DNA of 64,000 bases from Zygnema cylindricum (Eukaryota; Streptophyta; Zygnematophyceae; Zygnematales; Zygnemataceae): positions 285,332 to 349,331 of the forward strand of contig JBBHKE010000573.1 of assembly GCA_037447655.1 (NCBI GenBank). The letters are read 5' to 3'. Numbering within the stretch: position 1 is the stretch's first letter; each line of letters starts with the position of its first letter. Positions 55,546 to 64,000 of the stretch are shown here, piece by piece. The position numbers and the translations under genes were made by a program. The notes below the pieces were generated by a model. The model had not been told where the DNA came from, ran no database searches, and worked only from the letters and a program-made list of their open reading frames with translations.

Positions 55546-57131
55546 GTTTGAGTTATTATGTAAAACTCAAATGTCTCATTGTTGTTTATTATTCGTTCAT
55601 ACCAAATTTACATCCACGACAACCTCTCTTTGTCCCTTGTTGTTTTCTTTTTTGTTTGTTATTTGTTATTTGTTTTGTCCTCTCTTGTCCCTTTGCTTTT
55701 TTCCTTTTTTTTTATCTTCTTAGTGACGCTAATTTACTAGAACTAATGGCAATGACACTTTACTATTTATTCGTCACTCTATCCTTTAAAAGACTAAAAT
55801 AAGCCACGGCCTTCGGCATTGAAGTATAACTCATATCACATACATATATACCACGTTAAACAAATAATTTATAATAAAAAAAATTATGGAAAACCATTGG
55901 TGTAAACAAATCGTTAGCAAAAAAAAATAAAACCAAAAGAGTCACATAGAGTAAGTTGCGTCTAAAAAAAACAAAAACAAATCTAAAAAAAACAAGGATC
56001 TAAAGAATAAATAATAACACGTGTAAAAAGAGAAAACCTAAACGAGTAAACCCACACACAAGCTAAAGTCAACAACCAAAGAAAGTACGGATGTGGACCA
56101 AGTCTTTTGGTGGCGGATTTTGAAGACATAACGTGACATCTACCGTTGTGTTTCGTCGAAGAAGGGTCTCATCTTGCCTCGATTGAAAGCCAATGGAAAA
56201 TTATTAACGGTGGAACACAACCAAACAGCTCGGCGGAAGACTCCCTCGACCCCTGAGTTCAAACAATTTTCTTGAATATAGGCAAACGGAATTCATCGAC
56301 CGCCTTATCTAAATACCTAAAATCTCCACAACAAATGGGACAAATTAATGTGACAATCTCGATATGAGTATTCTCTTTCGTTTGTAACGTAGCATCTTAA
56401 AAGGCCAAAAATTAAGTGCACTCCGTTGTTAATCACTATGAGTGTTAATAACAAACAACCTTCAATTAAGACCCTTAAACCCATAATTTTGTTAATAAGA
56501 CATTTTTTTTCCATTGTGTTAAAATATGTCCGATTTAATGAGTATCAATTACAATACCCTATGACGTATCTAGCGTATCTTAATGATCGTGCAATTTCGT
56601 ACGTTAAATGTTTGTTATTTGTAGAAAACCATGTAAAAAGTAAAAAATAACGACGTCGACATGAGAAAGCGAGTGTCGTCGACACGGATAGGGCACTCGT
56701 CCTTTATGATCAAACTTATTGTATGCAATGGTGTGTTGCTTTAATCGTTGTTATATTTAATAATTCGGTAACAATTTTTTTTGGCCAAAAATCACAAATA
56801 AGTGTTAATACCACTATTAAAAAAAATTGGACTACAAACTGCATTGTCTCCTTTTAATTCTCACATTACGATTAAGAAATCCTTTTGGTAATAAAGATGG
56901 GTGGTTTAGGGTTTACGGTTTGTTAGCTTGAAGTCATCGAAGCCATAATTGAGTTAACAACAATAATTTATCCTCTACACTAATAAGCTACTTACACAAA
57001 TGGCAAATGCAAGGTGTACTGTACATATGTACTAGCGTAGCAAGTTTTTTGCATGTCTTTTTTTCGCCTTTCTTCCCGTTCCCTGTTGAGACTTCAAAGT
57101 GCAGTATCGTATTTTACGATATGCTACGTGC
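55546..57131. other. unassigned AT-rich region
   Basis: Low-complexity T/A-rich DNA. The hydrophobic plus-strand frame at 55386-55802 overlaps the remnant above and is compositional. Confidence 0.4.
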
Positions 57132-57368
57132 CAGAGGTCGCAAAAGTCAAAAAAAATCATACCCGAAACCGACCGTTTTTTTTTTTTCAAAATCTGAGTA
57201 ACCGACGCCCGACCCGAGTTTTGTCACGCTCCAAAATTGTTAACCGTTAACCGACCGTCGTTTACGAAAAAAAAAAAACCGAATCTTGATTTTTCGTGAC
57301 TAACCGTGCCCGCCCGTAACCTAAAAAGTACAAAATTAATCAATGTACGACGGAATAAGCCAATAATT

Positions 57369-57888
57369 ACGATTTGTCGCGTTCGTTAAGATTTGCGAAA
57401 TGAATAGTGTTACTACCGTGTCAGATTTGCGACGCTTTGTCGCGTTCCCTAAGATTTGCGAAATGAATAGTGTACTACTGTGTCAGATTTGCGACGCTTT
57501 GTCGCGTTGCCTAAGATTTGCGAAATGAATATTGTACTACACCGCCAATCGCTATTAGAGTCAAGGATTAATTAGCGTCAAAAAACAATTAGCGTTATTG
57601 ATTCTAATTTAGTACCTGAGACGTGGCAGATTATGGTCCACGTACTTAAATAGCGTTATTAATTGTATTTCAGGTTTTTTTTTTTTTAAAAGGGCACCGA
57701 ATTGGCGTTATATACTCTAATAGCGATTGGCGGTGTACCGTCTCAGATTTGAGACGCTTTGTCGCTTTCCCTAAGATTTTCGAAATGAATAGTGTTCTAT
57801 CGTGTCAGATTTGCGACGCTTTGTCGCGTTCCCTTTGATTTGCGAAATAAATAGCTTACTACAGTACCGTGTCAGATTTGCGACGCTA
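57369..57888 (+). repeat. five 62-bp tandem repeats inside the hAT-like element
   Basis: Unit: GCGACGCTTTGTCGCGTTCC, CTAAGATTTGCGAAATGAAT, AGTGTACTACNGTGTCAGATTT. Starts near 57369, 57429, 57491, 57749 and 57811 (approximate). The third copy is split by the MITE at 57538-57737. Confidence 0.85.
57538..57737. mobile_element. 200-bp Stowaway-like MITE with perfect 24-bp TIRs
   Basis: TACACCGCCAATCGCTATTA plus GAGT is exactly inverted. Related to 62166-62364 through a shared GACGTGGCAGATTATGGTCC block. The neighbouring repeat units give the empty site GTACTACNGTNTCAG, proving a TA target duplication. Confidence 0.93.
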
Positions 57889-58141
57889 ATCATGATGCCA
57901 CGTACTTCCACGATACCAAAAGTACAAAGAACAATAATGTTGGAAAAAAAAAGTACAAAATTTTCATTTTTTTTGGTTTTTTGTTTGACCGACCGTAACT
58001 GACCGTTTTTTCTTTTCCTGTTGAGTCAACCGACCGTAACCGCCCGACCCCCAAAATTTGGCAACCGAATCCGTTCCGGATCCGGCGCGGGCGGTCGGTT
58101 AACGGTCGGTCACGGTTTCGGTTGACCGTTTGCGACCTCTG

Positions 58142-60943
58142 CTACGTGCTACGTGTCAGTTTCTTTCACAAAATCTGCGTTTCGAATATCGAGCCATAAT
58201 TTCTAAACCGTAGCGAGACTCGTTTTGGTGTCGATACGCAACTTGAAGAGATTTCCATTCGATGTGAGGAATCCACATAATAAATCCGCACGTTTTGAAA
58301 ATATTAGGTGAAATTACAGTCACTTGCCGTACGACTCTGCAAATGCATGGTCGTGGAAATTAAAAGCTGCCATTTGTCAGGCGCCGACCATTTGCTCTCG
58401 TGTCGGTTGCAGAGTCTAGCGACCAGTGCGCCCTGTCACGGCGAGAGGGGGTGACAAAAACCTTTCAGCTGTTCGTTGGTAATTACAAAAGAAAAATAGC
58501 TGGATTCAAATATTTTCGCTTGGCTGCCCGAGATTCAGCAGTTCATGGTTGGAAAAATTCAACAATGAATTAAATACCATCATTCCAGAGAGGTACAGTA
58601 CCACCCATCGCAATCATCGATAGTGATTTTTTAGCCCTTACACATATTGAATATTTTTAGCGCTTACACTATATTCAAATTAACTACCCCAAACGTTGTA
58701 TGTACATGTGGCGTACCGCAGGCAACTTTATTTAATAGTGTTTAACACTACTTCATGTTTTGGGTAAAAAAAGAGTCGCCGAAATCATAGTTGCCTCCGA
58801 TAACGATAAGAAGGATGCAGTGGTGCGTACTGAATAAAAACCCTAAAATTAACATAAATCTTAAATTGCATAACTTTACAAGCGTATTATAACCTATGTT
58901 TCCACCAAGCGAAACATTCATAAAAATATATATTTACCACATTTTTTTTACCTTTAACACATATTAAAGTCACTTAATATCTACAATTCCTTAAATGAGT
59001 TACAAATACTTAAACAAACATACATTAAATCCAAAAAACAAATCCAACATATGATTTATACAAAAGCTCAAATTAAAACAAACGAAGTTGCATATTTTAT
59101 TTCAGGTCGACATTGAAAATACTAGTGGTATTAAATAATAGAAATCAACATAAAGAAAAACATCAAATTTGGTGACTACGAATTAGGATCATCGTATGGA
59201 TATCAAGTTATGTGAAATCGACAGCAAACCATTTCAACATGTTTGAGTAAAAATAAGTTACACATGTTAAAAATTATAATTCATCCGTAATTTACAACAA
59301 TATTCATTTTAGTTTCTATATTATTTTGAGGTTGTTATACATTTTCGCCACATTCATACATTGCAACGTAACGCCTCAACAACATCAACATAATATAACC
59401 TATAAAAATGCTTAAATTGTATTGCGGTTCCTACACGTTGGTAACAATTGTAACGTTTCTATGTTGTATTTTTTGCAATTATGACTTTTACCAATTCTCT
59501 AACAATATTTTAATTCGGTTTTACTATAAACTTGGATGTAATTGATGTGTGTGAAGTTTGTTATGCGTATTCAAATTATGTGTTAATGTTGGAAATTTGG
59601 TGTAAAAGTATTTAACAAACATTGGTATAACTTAACGTAAATGATTAGGTTAACATAATGCGATTTTAGTATATATTGTTTCTTTAAATGATAAACATTG
59701 TTAGGTCGTGGAGTTTTGTGAATGTACATAAAACAAATGTTACTAACGACCGGCAATGCAAACTTATATTGTATCATGTCACCGTAGTTGTTTTTTCGAA
59801 AAAAAATACATATTTGTTAGTCACAACTTCACAAGAGCATACGATATAACATTATTATTTATTTAATTTTAAACTCGTTAAATATAATACGAGCGTGTGC
59901 AATAAAGTAGAATCGCAACACCACTTTGGTATTTGATTGTTCCGAACGTTTCGACAAGGATGTTTGAAAAAAAATATTGTGTGTCATAAAAAACACTCTC
60001 GTATTGAGTTGTATTAAAGTATGCATTGACGAAGAGCATTTGTTTACACAAAAAAAAAAATGTAAACACGCATACAAAAACGGTATTCATGGTGAAAATA
60101 TGAAAAACGAAGTTACCGTTACAAAAATTGTACCATTTTAATAAGGCATTCACGAGGCACACTTTGTTCATAGTTGTCATAGGAAATATCTTGTTAATAG
60201 CTATGCTACATAAACCAAATCTAGAGCAATGTTGTAAATACATTTGAAATTGTCAACGTGTTATTGTTCATCTAATTATTTTCGTATAACACCTCATAAC
60301 AATGTATATGGAATGAACAGCTTATAGGAGACGAGGGAGTCCCGTTCTCACATTTTTACCCACCACCGAAAAGCGAAATGATAAAACGTGGTTTTTTTAT
60401 GTGTTTTGGTTTTTGTCATTATCTTTTATAAAGTTAGACGCAAGTGATAGCTCTTACATCACTATAAGTTGTACCCCATTTTCCTCACAAACACACTGTT
60501 TTTATTTAATTGAATATGTAAGCGCGGATGGTAAACCTTTCCACATTTGTCAACATGTTATCGGTTTATATTGAGCTTTAAAATATTTAATCCCATATGT
60601 TTTTTATTATTTGTTGCCTTTAAATCTTGCTTTTCTTTTGCTTCACCAAACGATAAACTTATTTTTTGTTTTTTTATTTAAACTCGGACAAATTAAACTC
60701 TTTAAGATGCGATCATTGTGATTGGACAGATTAAACTCATTAAGATGTGATCATTGTGATTTACTCGGTATCAAATTTGCGATAAACTTTGAAAAAATAT
60801 ATTTTTTATTAATAACCTACATAATTTTACGTCATTATAATCAACCCATAGCCCTTTGTTTCCAATTTTTGTAACATTCTAAATGTTTAATTAATAAGTT
60901 AACTTCTAAGTATTGTTTTTTTTACAATATAGTTACTCCACAT
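58142..60943. other. AT-rich region with few landmarks
   Basis: A possible decayed Stowaway-like copy lies at 58595-58830 (ATCGCAATCATCGATAGTG to GATAACGATAAG). Two 40-bp imperfect repeats with TTAAACTC and TTAAGATG(C/T)GATCATTGTGA lie near 60690-60760. No gene is supported. Confidence 0.4.
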
Positions 60944-61093
60944 CATAGTTCAAAAGTAGGTGAAAGTAGGCCGATACAATATGCCTATTGAATGCAAAAC
61001 ATACAATATGGCCTTAAAAACTATATTGTATTGGTCGAAAAAAAAAATGTAGTGACAGGGTTGAGTTGCACATCGATCGACAGAGAATTAAAC

Positions 61094-61321
61094 TGTTGAT
61101 TTCCGTGAAATACGGGATTTGGTATGTCCCATAACAGGGAAAAGTGAGCCGGCCATGGCTAAAACCTAGGACCTCTGCCTTGAGCTGTCACCACACCAAC
61201 CACTGTGCCACCAGCTCGATGTAGAGCCTGGCGGGTCCGTACCTAATTTTTTAGGCGGCTTTGAGTGTGACGTATCACATTCTACCACGTATTGAACCGA
61301 CATTCATGTGCCAATCCAACA
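61094..61321 (-). mobile_element. TRIM 3' LTR (228 bp)
   Basis: Minus strand TGTTGGATTGG start and ATCAACA end. Contains a diverged tRNA-like segment (61146-61217). Confidence 0.88.
61146..61217 (-). pseudogene. diverged tRNA-like segment in TRIM 3' LTR
   Basis: Same layout as 61431-61502. The acceptor and D stems still pair; the T-loop has changed from TTCGAGC to TTTTAGC, damaging the B-box. Confidence 0.55.
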
Positions 61322-61378
61322 CCCCCCCCCATGAGAAGGTCGGTCACACCATCCGCAATCCCATTGGCTACGATACCA
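61322..61378 (-). other. TRIM internal region: primer site and polypurine tract
   Basis: 57 bp. On the minus strand it starts TGGTATCGTAGCC (61366-61378) and ends with ATGGGGGGGGG (61322-61332). No coding capacity. Confidence 0.85.
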
Positions 61379-61607
61379 TGTTGATTTTCGTGAAATCCGG
61401 GATTCGGTATGTCCCATACTAGGGAAAAGTGAGCCGGCCAGGGCTCGAACCTAGGACCTCTGACTTGAGCTGTCAACGCACTAACCACTGTGCCACCAGC
61501 TCGATATAGAGCCTGGCGGGTCCGTACATATTTTTTTTATGCGGCTTCGAGTGTGACGTATCACATTCTACCCAGTATTGAACCGACATTCACGTGCATA
61601 TCCAACA
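61379..61607 (-). mobile_element. TRIM 5' LTR (229 bp)
   Basis: Minus strand TGTTGGATATG start, ATCAACA end; a few percent different from the other LTR by eye, with the better-preserved tRNA-like segment. Confidence 0.88.
61431..61502 (-). tRNA. complete tRNA-like cloverleaf inside TRIM LTR
   Basis: Hand folding of the 72 nt gives a 7-bp acceptor (GAGCTGG/CCGGCTC, one G-U), a 4-bp D-stem (GCAC/GTGC) with AGTGGTTA loop, a 5-bp anticodon stem (TTGAC/GTCAG), and a 5-bp T-stem (CTAGG/CCTGG) with TTCGAGC loop. A-box and B-box promoter positions are present. The anticodon loop AGCTCAA has G at position 33 instead of U, so a translating tRNA is unlikely; the nominal anticodon would be CTC. It is in the same orientation as the TRIM. 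Confidence 0.6.
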
Positions 61608-62165
61608 TAAACGTCATGTTTAAATTTTGAAAAACATTTGGACAAAATAATAATTATGTGAGTTTTGAGGTATTTTTTATTTAAACCGTCAGATTTGGAC
61701 GATCGGACGGTTGTTAATCAAAGTAGCGATCTAAGAAGATCACATGAAAAGCCCATAACACAACTCATCCTACGCTGTGTCAGTTCGCTTAAAATTTCGG
61801 TTTGCGGCGTGCGCTTACTATGATCATACGTCAGATTCGTACGTTCGTACAAAAGTGTGCACAAACGCACACACATACAGTATGCCTACTCTGCGCGAGT
61901 TTTGTGCCAAGTTTTGTGCGCCTACTAAAGGCCTACCATAAAAACTTCTACTTTTGAACTATGATCCGTCTGGATGATGAGATACACATCAATCCTTATG
62001 GTGATGTCCGTTGAATTTCCGGACAGTAGATCATGTACTTTTTTTGTGTAAAACTTTAGATGTCGTACATATTGAAGCTTCCACCTTTAAATTTGACCAA
62101 GTCCACAAATTTCCCCCTCACAGCCTTCAGTTCTAAACGTCCGAAACAAACTGACCAACAGACGG

Positions 62166-62364
62166 TACACAAATCTTTATTAGCCTTATGTACTCTATAT
62201 CGGCACCCCAAAATGTTGACATTGATACCTTGAATAGAATAAATTACACTATTTAAGGATGTGGACCATAATCTGCCACGTCTTCGACACTAAATTAGAA
62301 TAAATGGCGCTAATTTTTTCTTTACTCTAATAATTTCTATAGTCTAATAACGTGTCGCGGTGTA
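62166..62364. mobile_element. 199-bp Stowaway-like MITE
   Basis: Left end TACACAAATCTTTATTAGC, right end CTAATAACGTGTCGCGGTGTA. Inverted relative of 57538-57737 with the shared GGACCATAATCTGCCACGTC block. Confidence 0.75.
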
Positions 62365-62750
62365 CTGTAACATGACCATGAATAACGTGATTTAACGGAA
62401 ATGTTTTCGTATAGAGAACTTACCGTACACAAACGTTACGGTGCAGCAACTTCAACGAACAAAAAAGTTAGCGGATAAAAAGACTGCCGTATAACACCGC
62501 TATCGTATGGATAGATCACCGTTCAAAAAAGTGACCATAGAAAACGTCACTGTACAAAAACTTCAAAAACGTGACGAGATAGAAACGTGACCTTATTTAC
62601 AACACCAGACATAAACGTGACGGCACAGAAAGATTACCGTACTGAAACGTGACCATACACAAACGTGACTGTACAAAATAGTTCACGTCGTATTTTGAAG
62701 GTTGACGGACAGTGACGTGATCGAACAGTAACGTGACTGTTCCGGACATC
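62365..62750 (+). repeat. degenerate AAACGTGACNGTACA repeats
   Basis: About fifteen drifting copies of AACGTGAC followed by a variable CGTACA or TGTACA word at 15-30 bp spacing. Confidence 0.6.
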
Positions 62751-62894
62751 TGCCCTAAATTAGAAATATCAAATATTGACGACGAGCAGAGGAAATGACA
62801 CAAACAGATTTCTCGCTGGAAAAGAGCCTCAGCCGAAAAAATGAGGAAGCTGAAAGTGGCACAGTATTTGTTTTGTGTACGTATTTCTATTCTT

Positions 62895-63107
62895 CTCTAT
62901 CAGTATATAAATAAGGGAACGTTGTTCGCCACTCTGCGAAACCTTATATAGGCGGTAGGCGGTGTGTCTGTCTTTTATTTTTTTCCGTCCATCCGCAGTA
63001 CAGACAGCCGTACCGCTAGCACAATGTAACGGTGCCGTGCGACCGCTTGCAGTACTAACCGCTATACCATTGGCGTAATTAAATGTTGCCGTGCGTCCCT
63101 ATGCAGA
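62895..63107 (+). repeat. TATA-like leader and short minisatellite, related to 51425-52235
   Basis: CAGTATATAAATAAGGGAACG, then the same GTTGTTCGCC...CTTATATAGGCGGT leader as at 51440, then two to three units with CCGTACCGCTAGCACAATG and GTGCCGTGCGACCG words. Confidence 0.75.
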
Positions 63108-63169
63108 TAGTGTTGTTCTACAACCACCGGTGCAGGTGGAGGAGCAGCAGTAGTAGTAGAAGTAGACAT
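63108..63169 (-). pseudogene. first ~20 codons of a copia-type gag
   Basis: ATG at 63167-63169 opens MSTSTTTAAPPPAPVVVEQ, with upstream leader TTGATAGCTTCGG matching the leader at 3495. The gag sequence ends where minisatellite sequence begins. Upstream on this strand (63170-63400) is probably LTR or leader DNA. Confidence 0.45.
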
Positions 63170-64000
63170 GATACACTCTCCGAAGCTATCAAGAATCCTA
63201 CCAAACAGTTGTACTTAAGTGCTCACCAATTCTTATACAAGCATCCAAACCTCACAAAACTCTATCAGAATATAGAGTAGCGTAAACACTGATAACTCCC
63301 AAAGTTTAAGCACAATTAACTTGACAACACACAAGATATAATACTCAGAAGTTTCCCAAAAACTCTTGTTTTTGAAATGTTTGTTTCGTACTTACGCCAA
63401 ATTTTGTGTGCACGCGACGTTTCGTCCGTAGATTATTACCGGAAGTAATGTGGTTGTACAAATGTAGGTTCGAATAGATTTGTGGATTGGGGGAGTAAAT
63501 GTATGAGTAAAATTAAAGGGACGTGATGGAGTAATTGAGTGGCGCGGAATGCGTTAAGAAATGGACGGCGGATTGCGACGCGATCCGACGTGAAATATAC
63601 AAAATGTACGTCGCCAGTACGTAGCATCTAATTTGGACAAATGTACTTCATATGCGACAGGCGACGTTTATGACAAATGACGTGTACCTTATTTGTGACA
63701 ATCCGCATTTAATGCAAAGGACGCATCTGCGGTACGGAAATGATTTTGGTTGTACTATTATAATATTGGCAAGTGGACGTGAATTCGCTTCTCGATGTCG
63801 TGGGATATTTGACGACTCGTGTGGATTTCGTTTGGATTTTGTGACCACGTGGCGCGACATCGAGGGTGCCGGGTAAGAGCTACGGACGGCGGAAAAGGGC
63901 CGCCGCTATTTTTCAATTAGTGGGAAAGCGAAATCACGTCAATCACACGATATATATTTTTGGACGGCCCGGATTATTTGACGAGATTCGTGGAGTCTTG
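63170..64000. other. leader/LTR-like DNA then unassigned sequence
   Basis: 63170-63400 is presumed minus-strand leader/LTR of the gag fragment (TTTGGTAGGATTCTTG may be a primer site). 63400-64000 holds no supported gene. Confidence 0.35.

Larger units (their letters stand above)
57132..58141. mobile_element. 1010-bp hAT-like non-autonomous element
   Basis: Ends CAGAGGTCGCAAAAGTCAA and TTGACCGTTTGCGACCTCTG are inverted. The perfect 8-bp duplication CTACGTGC flanks it (57124-57131 and 58142-58149). Subterminal GTTAACCGACCG-type words occur at both ends. The centre is a 62-bp tandem array, itself hit by a Stowaway-like MITE. No transposase. Same termini as the 124-bp element at 13699. Confidence 0.92.
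61094..61607 (-). mobile_element. 514-bp TRIM retrotransposon with tRNA-like LTRs
   Basis: Two direct repeats (61094-61321 and 61379-61607) flank 57 bp. TAAAC before (61089-61093) is repeated after (61608-61612), a perfect 5-bp duplication. On the minus strand, the 5' LTR (right copy) is followed by TGGTATCGTAGCC, close to the tRNA-Met primer site, and the 3' LTR (left copy) is preceded by a nine-G polypurine tract. No protein is encoded; autonomous elements would have to supply enzymes. The uninterrupted target is visible at about 42089-42102. Confidence 0.93.
60944..61963. mobile_element. TIR element hosting the TRIM
   Basis: Perfect 16-bp inverted ends CATAGTTCAAAAGTAG / CTACTTTTGAACTATG. 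Same family as 30795-31248 and 41948-42393, recognised by ACAATATGCCTATTG, GGGTTGAGTTGCACA and GATCGGACGGT blocks. Two insertions lengthen it: the TRIM (61094-61607) and about 130 bp at 61770-61905. The target duplication is unclear. Confidence 0.7.

Noticed and set aside
55386-55802. 138-codon hydrophobic protein
   Set aside because: Phe/Leu-rich from T-rich DNA; no homology features, overlaps a better minus-strand reading.

Overview
This window is repeat-dominated, AT-rich eukaryotic nuclear DNA, most likely from a green plant or streptophyte alga. The evidence is several plant-type Ty1/copia pol genes, an initiator-tRNA-Met primer site, a LINE-type reverse transcriptase, and many Stowaway-, Tourist- and hAT-like MITEs. 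The tetramer GTAC looks unusually common by eye. The species cannot be named from the sequence. The only convincing host gene is an intronless 500-560 codon gene at 23764-25446 (minus strand) for a predicted type II membrane protein that looks like a GT-B glycosyltransferase. Nearly everything else is mobile DNA, its debris, or tandem repeats.

Layout. 1-3578: a decayed copia pol (IN-RT-RNase H), polypurine tract and LTR, then the leader and gag start of a second copy. 3579-7390: a 3.8 kb polypyrimidine tract. 7391-16232: old MITEs, gag relics and short tandem repeats. 16233-22911: a near-complete but dead copia element with both LTRs; its RT is split by a solo LTR (family A) with a 5-bp target duplication. 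22912-23345: a GGGAGGA array. 23764-25446: the host gene. 25544-28619: a MITE, then a LINE RT relic split by a solo LTR of a second family (B), then another A LTR. 29297-33198 and 40450-44344: a 3.9 kb direct duplication carrying nested Tourist-like elements. Each copy is followed by a family-B LTR and an ORF for an acidic coiled-coil protein with no recognised domain. In the first copy that ORF is cut by a family-A copia element whose RNase H domain is broken by an assembly gap (36687-36696).

45559-64000 holds MITEs and tandem arrays. Notable are a 49-bp minisatellite (51520-52235), a hAT-like element with a 41-nt poly-C run whose last TA was the target of a Stowaway-like element (53747-54704), and a 1010-bp hAT-like element with a perfect 8-bp target duplication and five internal 62-bp repeats, one of them split by a Stowaway-like MITE (57132-58141). 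A 514-bp TRIM retrotransposon (61094-61607) has a perfect 5-bp target duplication, a tRNA-Met-type primer site, a poly-G polypurine tract and a foldable tRNA-like cloverleaf inside its LTRs.

The parts do not form one pathway. They record layered transposition: several insertions can be dated relative to each other because target duplications, restored reading frames or empty sister sites lie within the same window. The strongest candidates for something undescribed are the TRIM with a tRNA cloverleaf in its LTRs and the family-B LTR element with a coiled-coil protein gene next to its 3' LTR. All identities and similarities were judged by eye; no alignment or database search was run.
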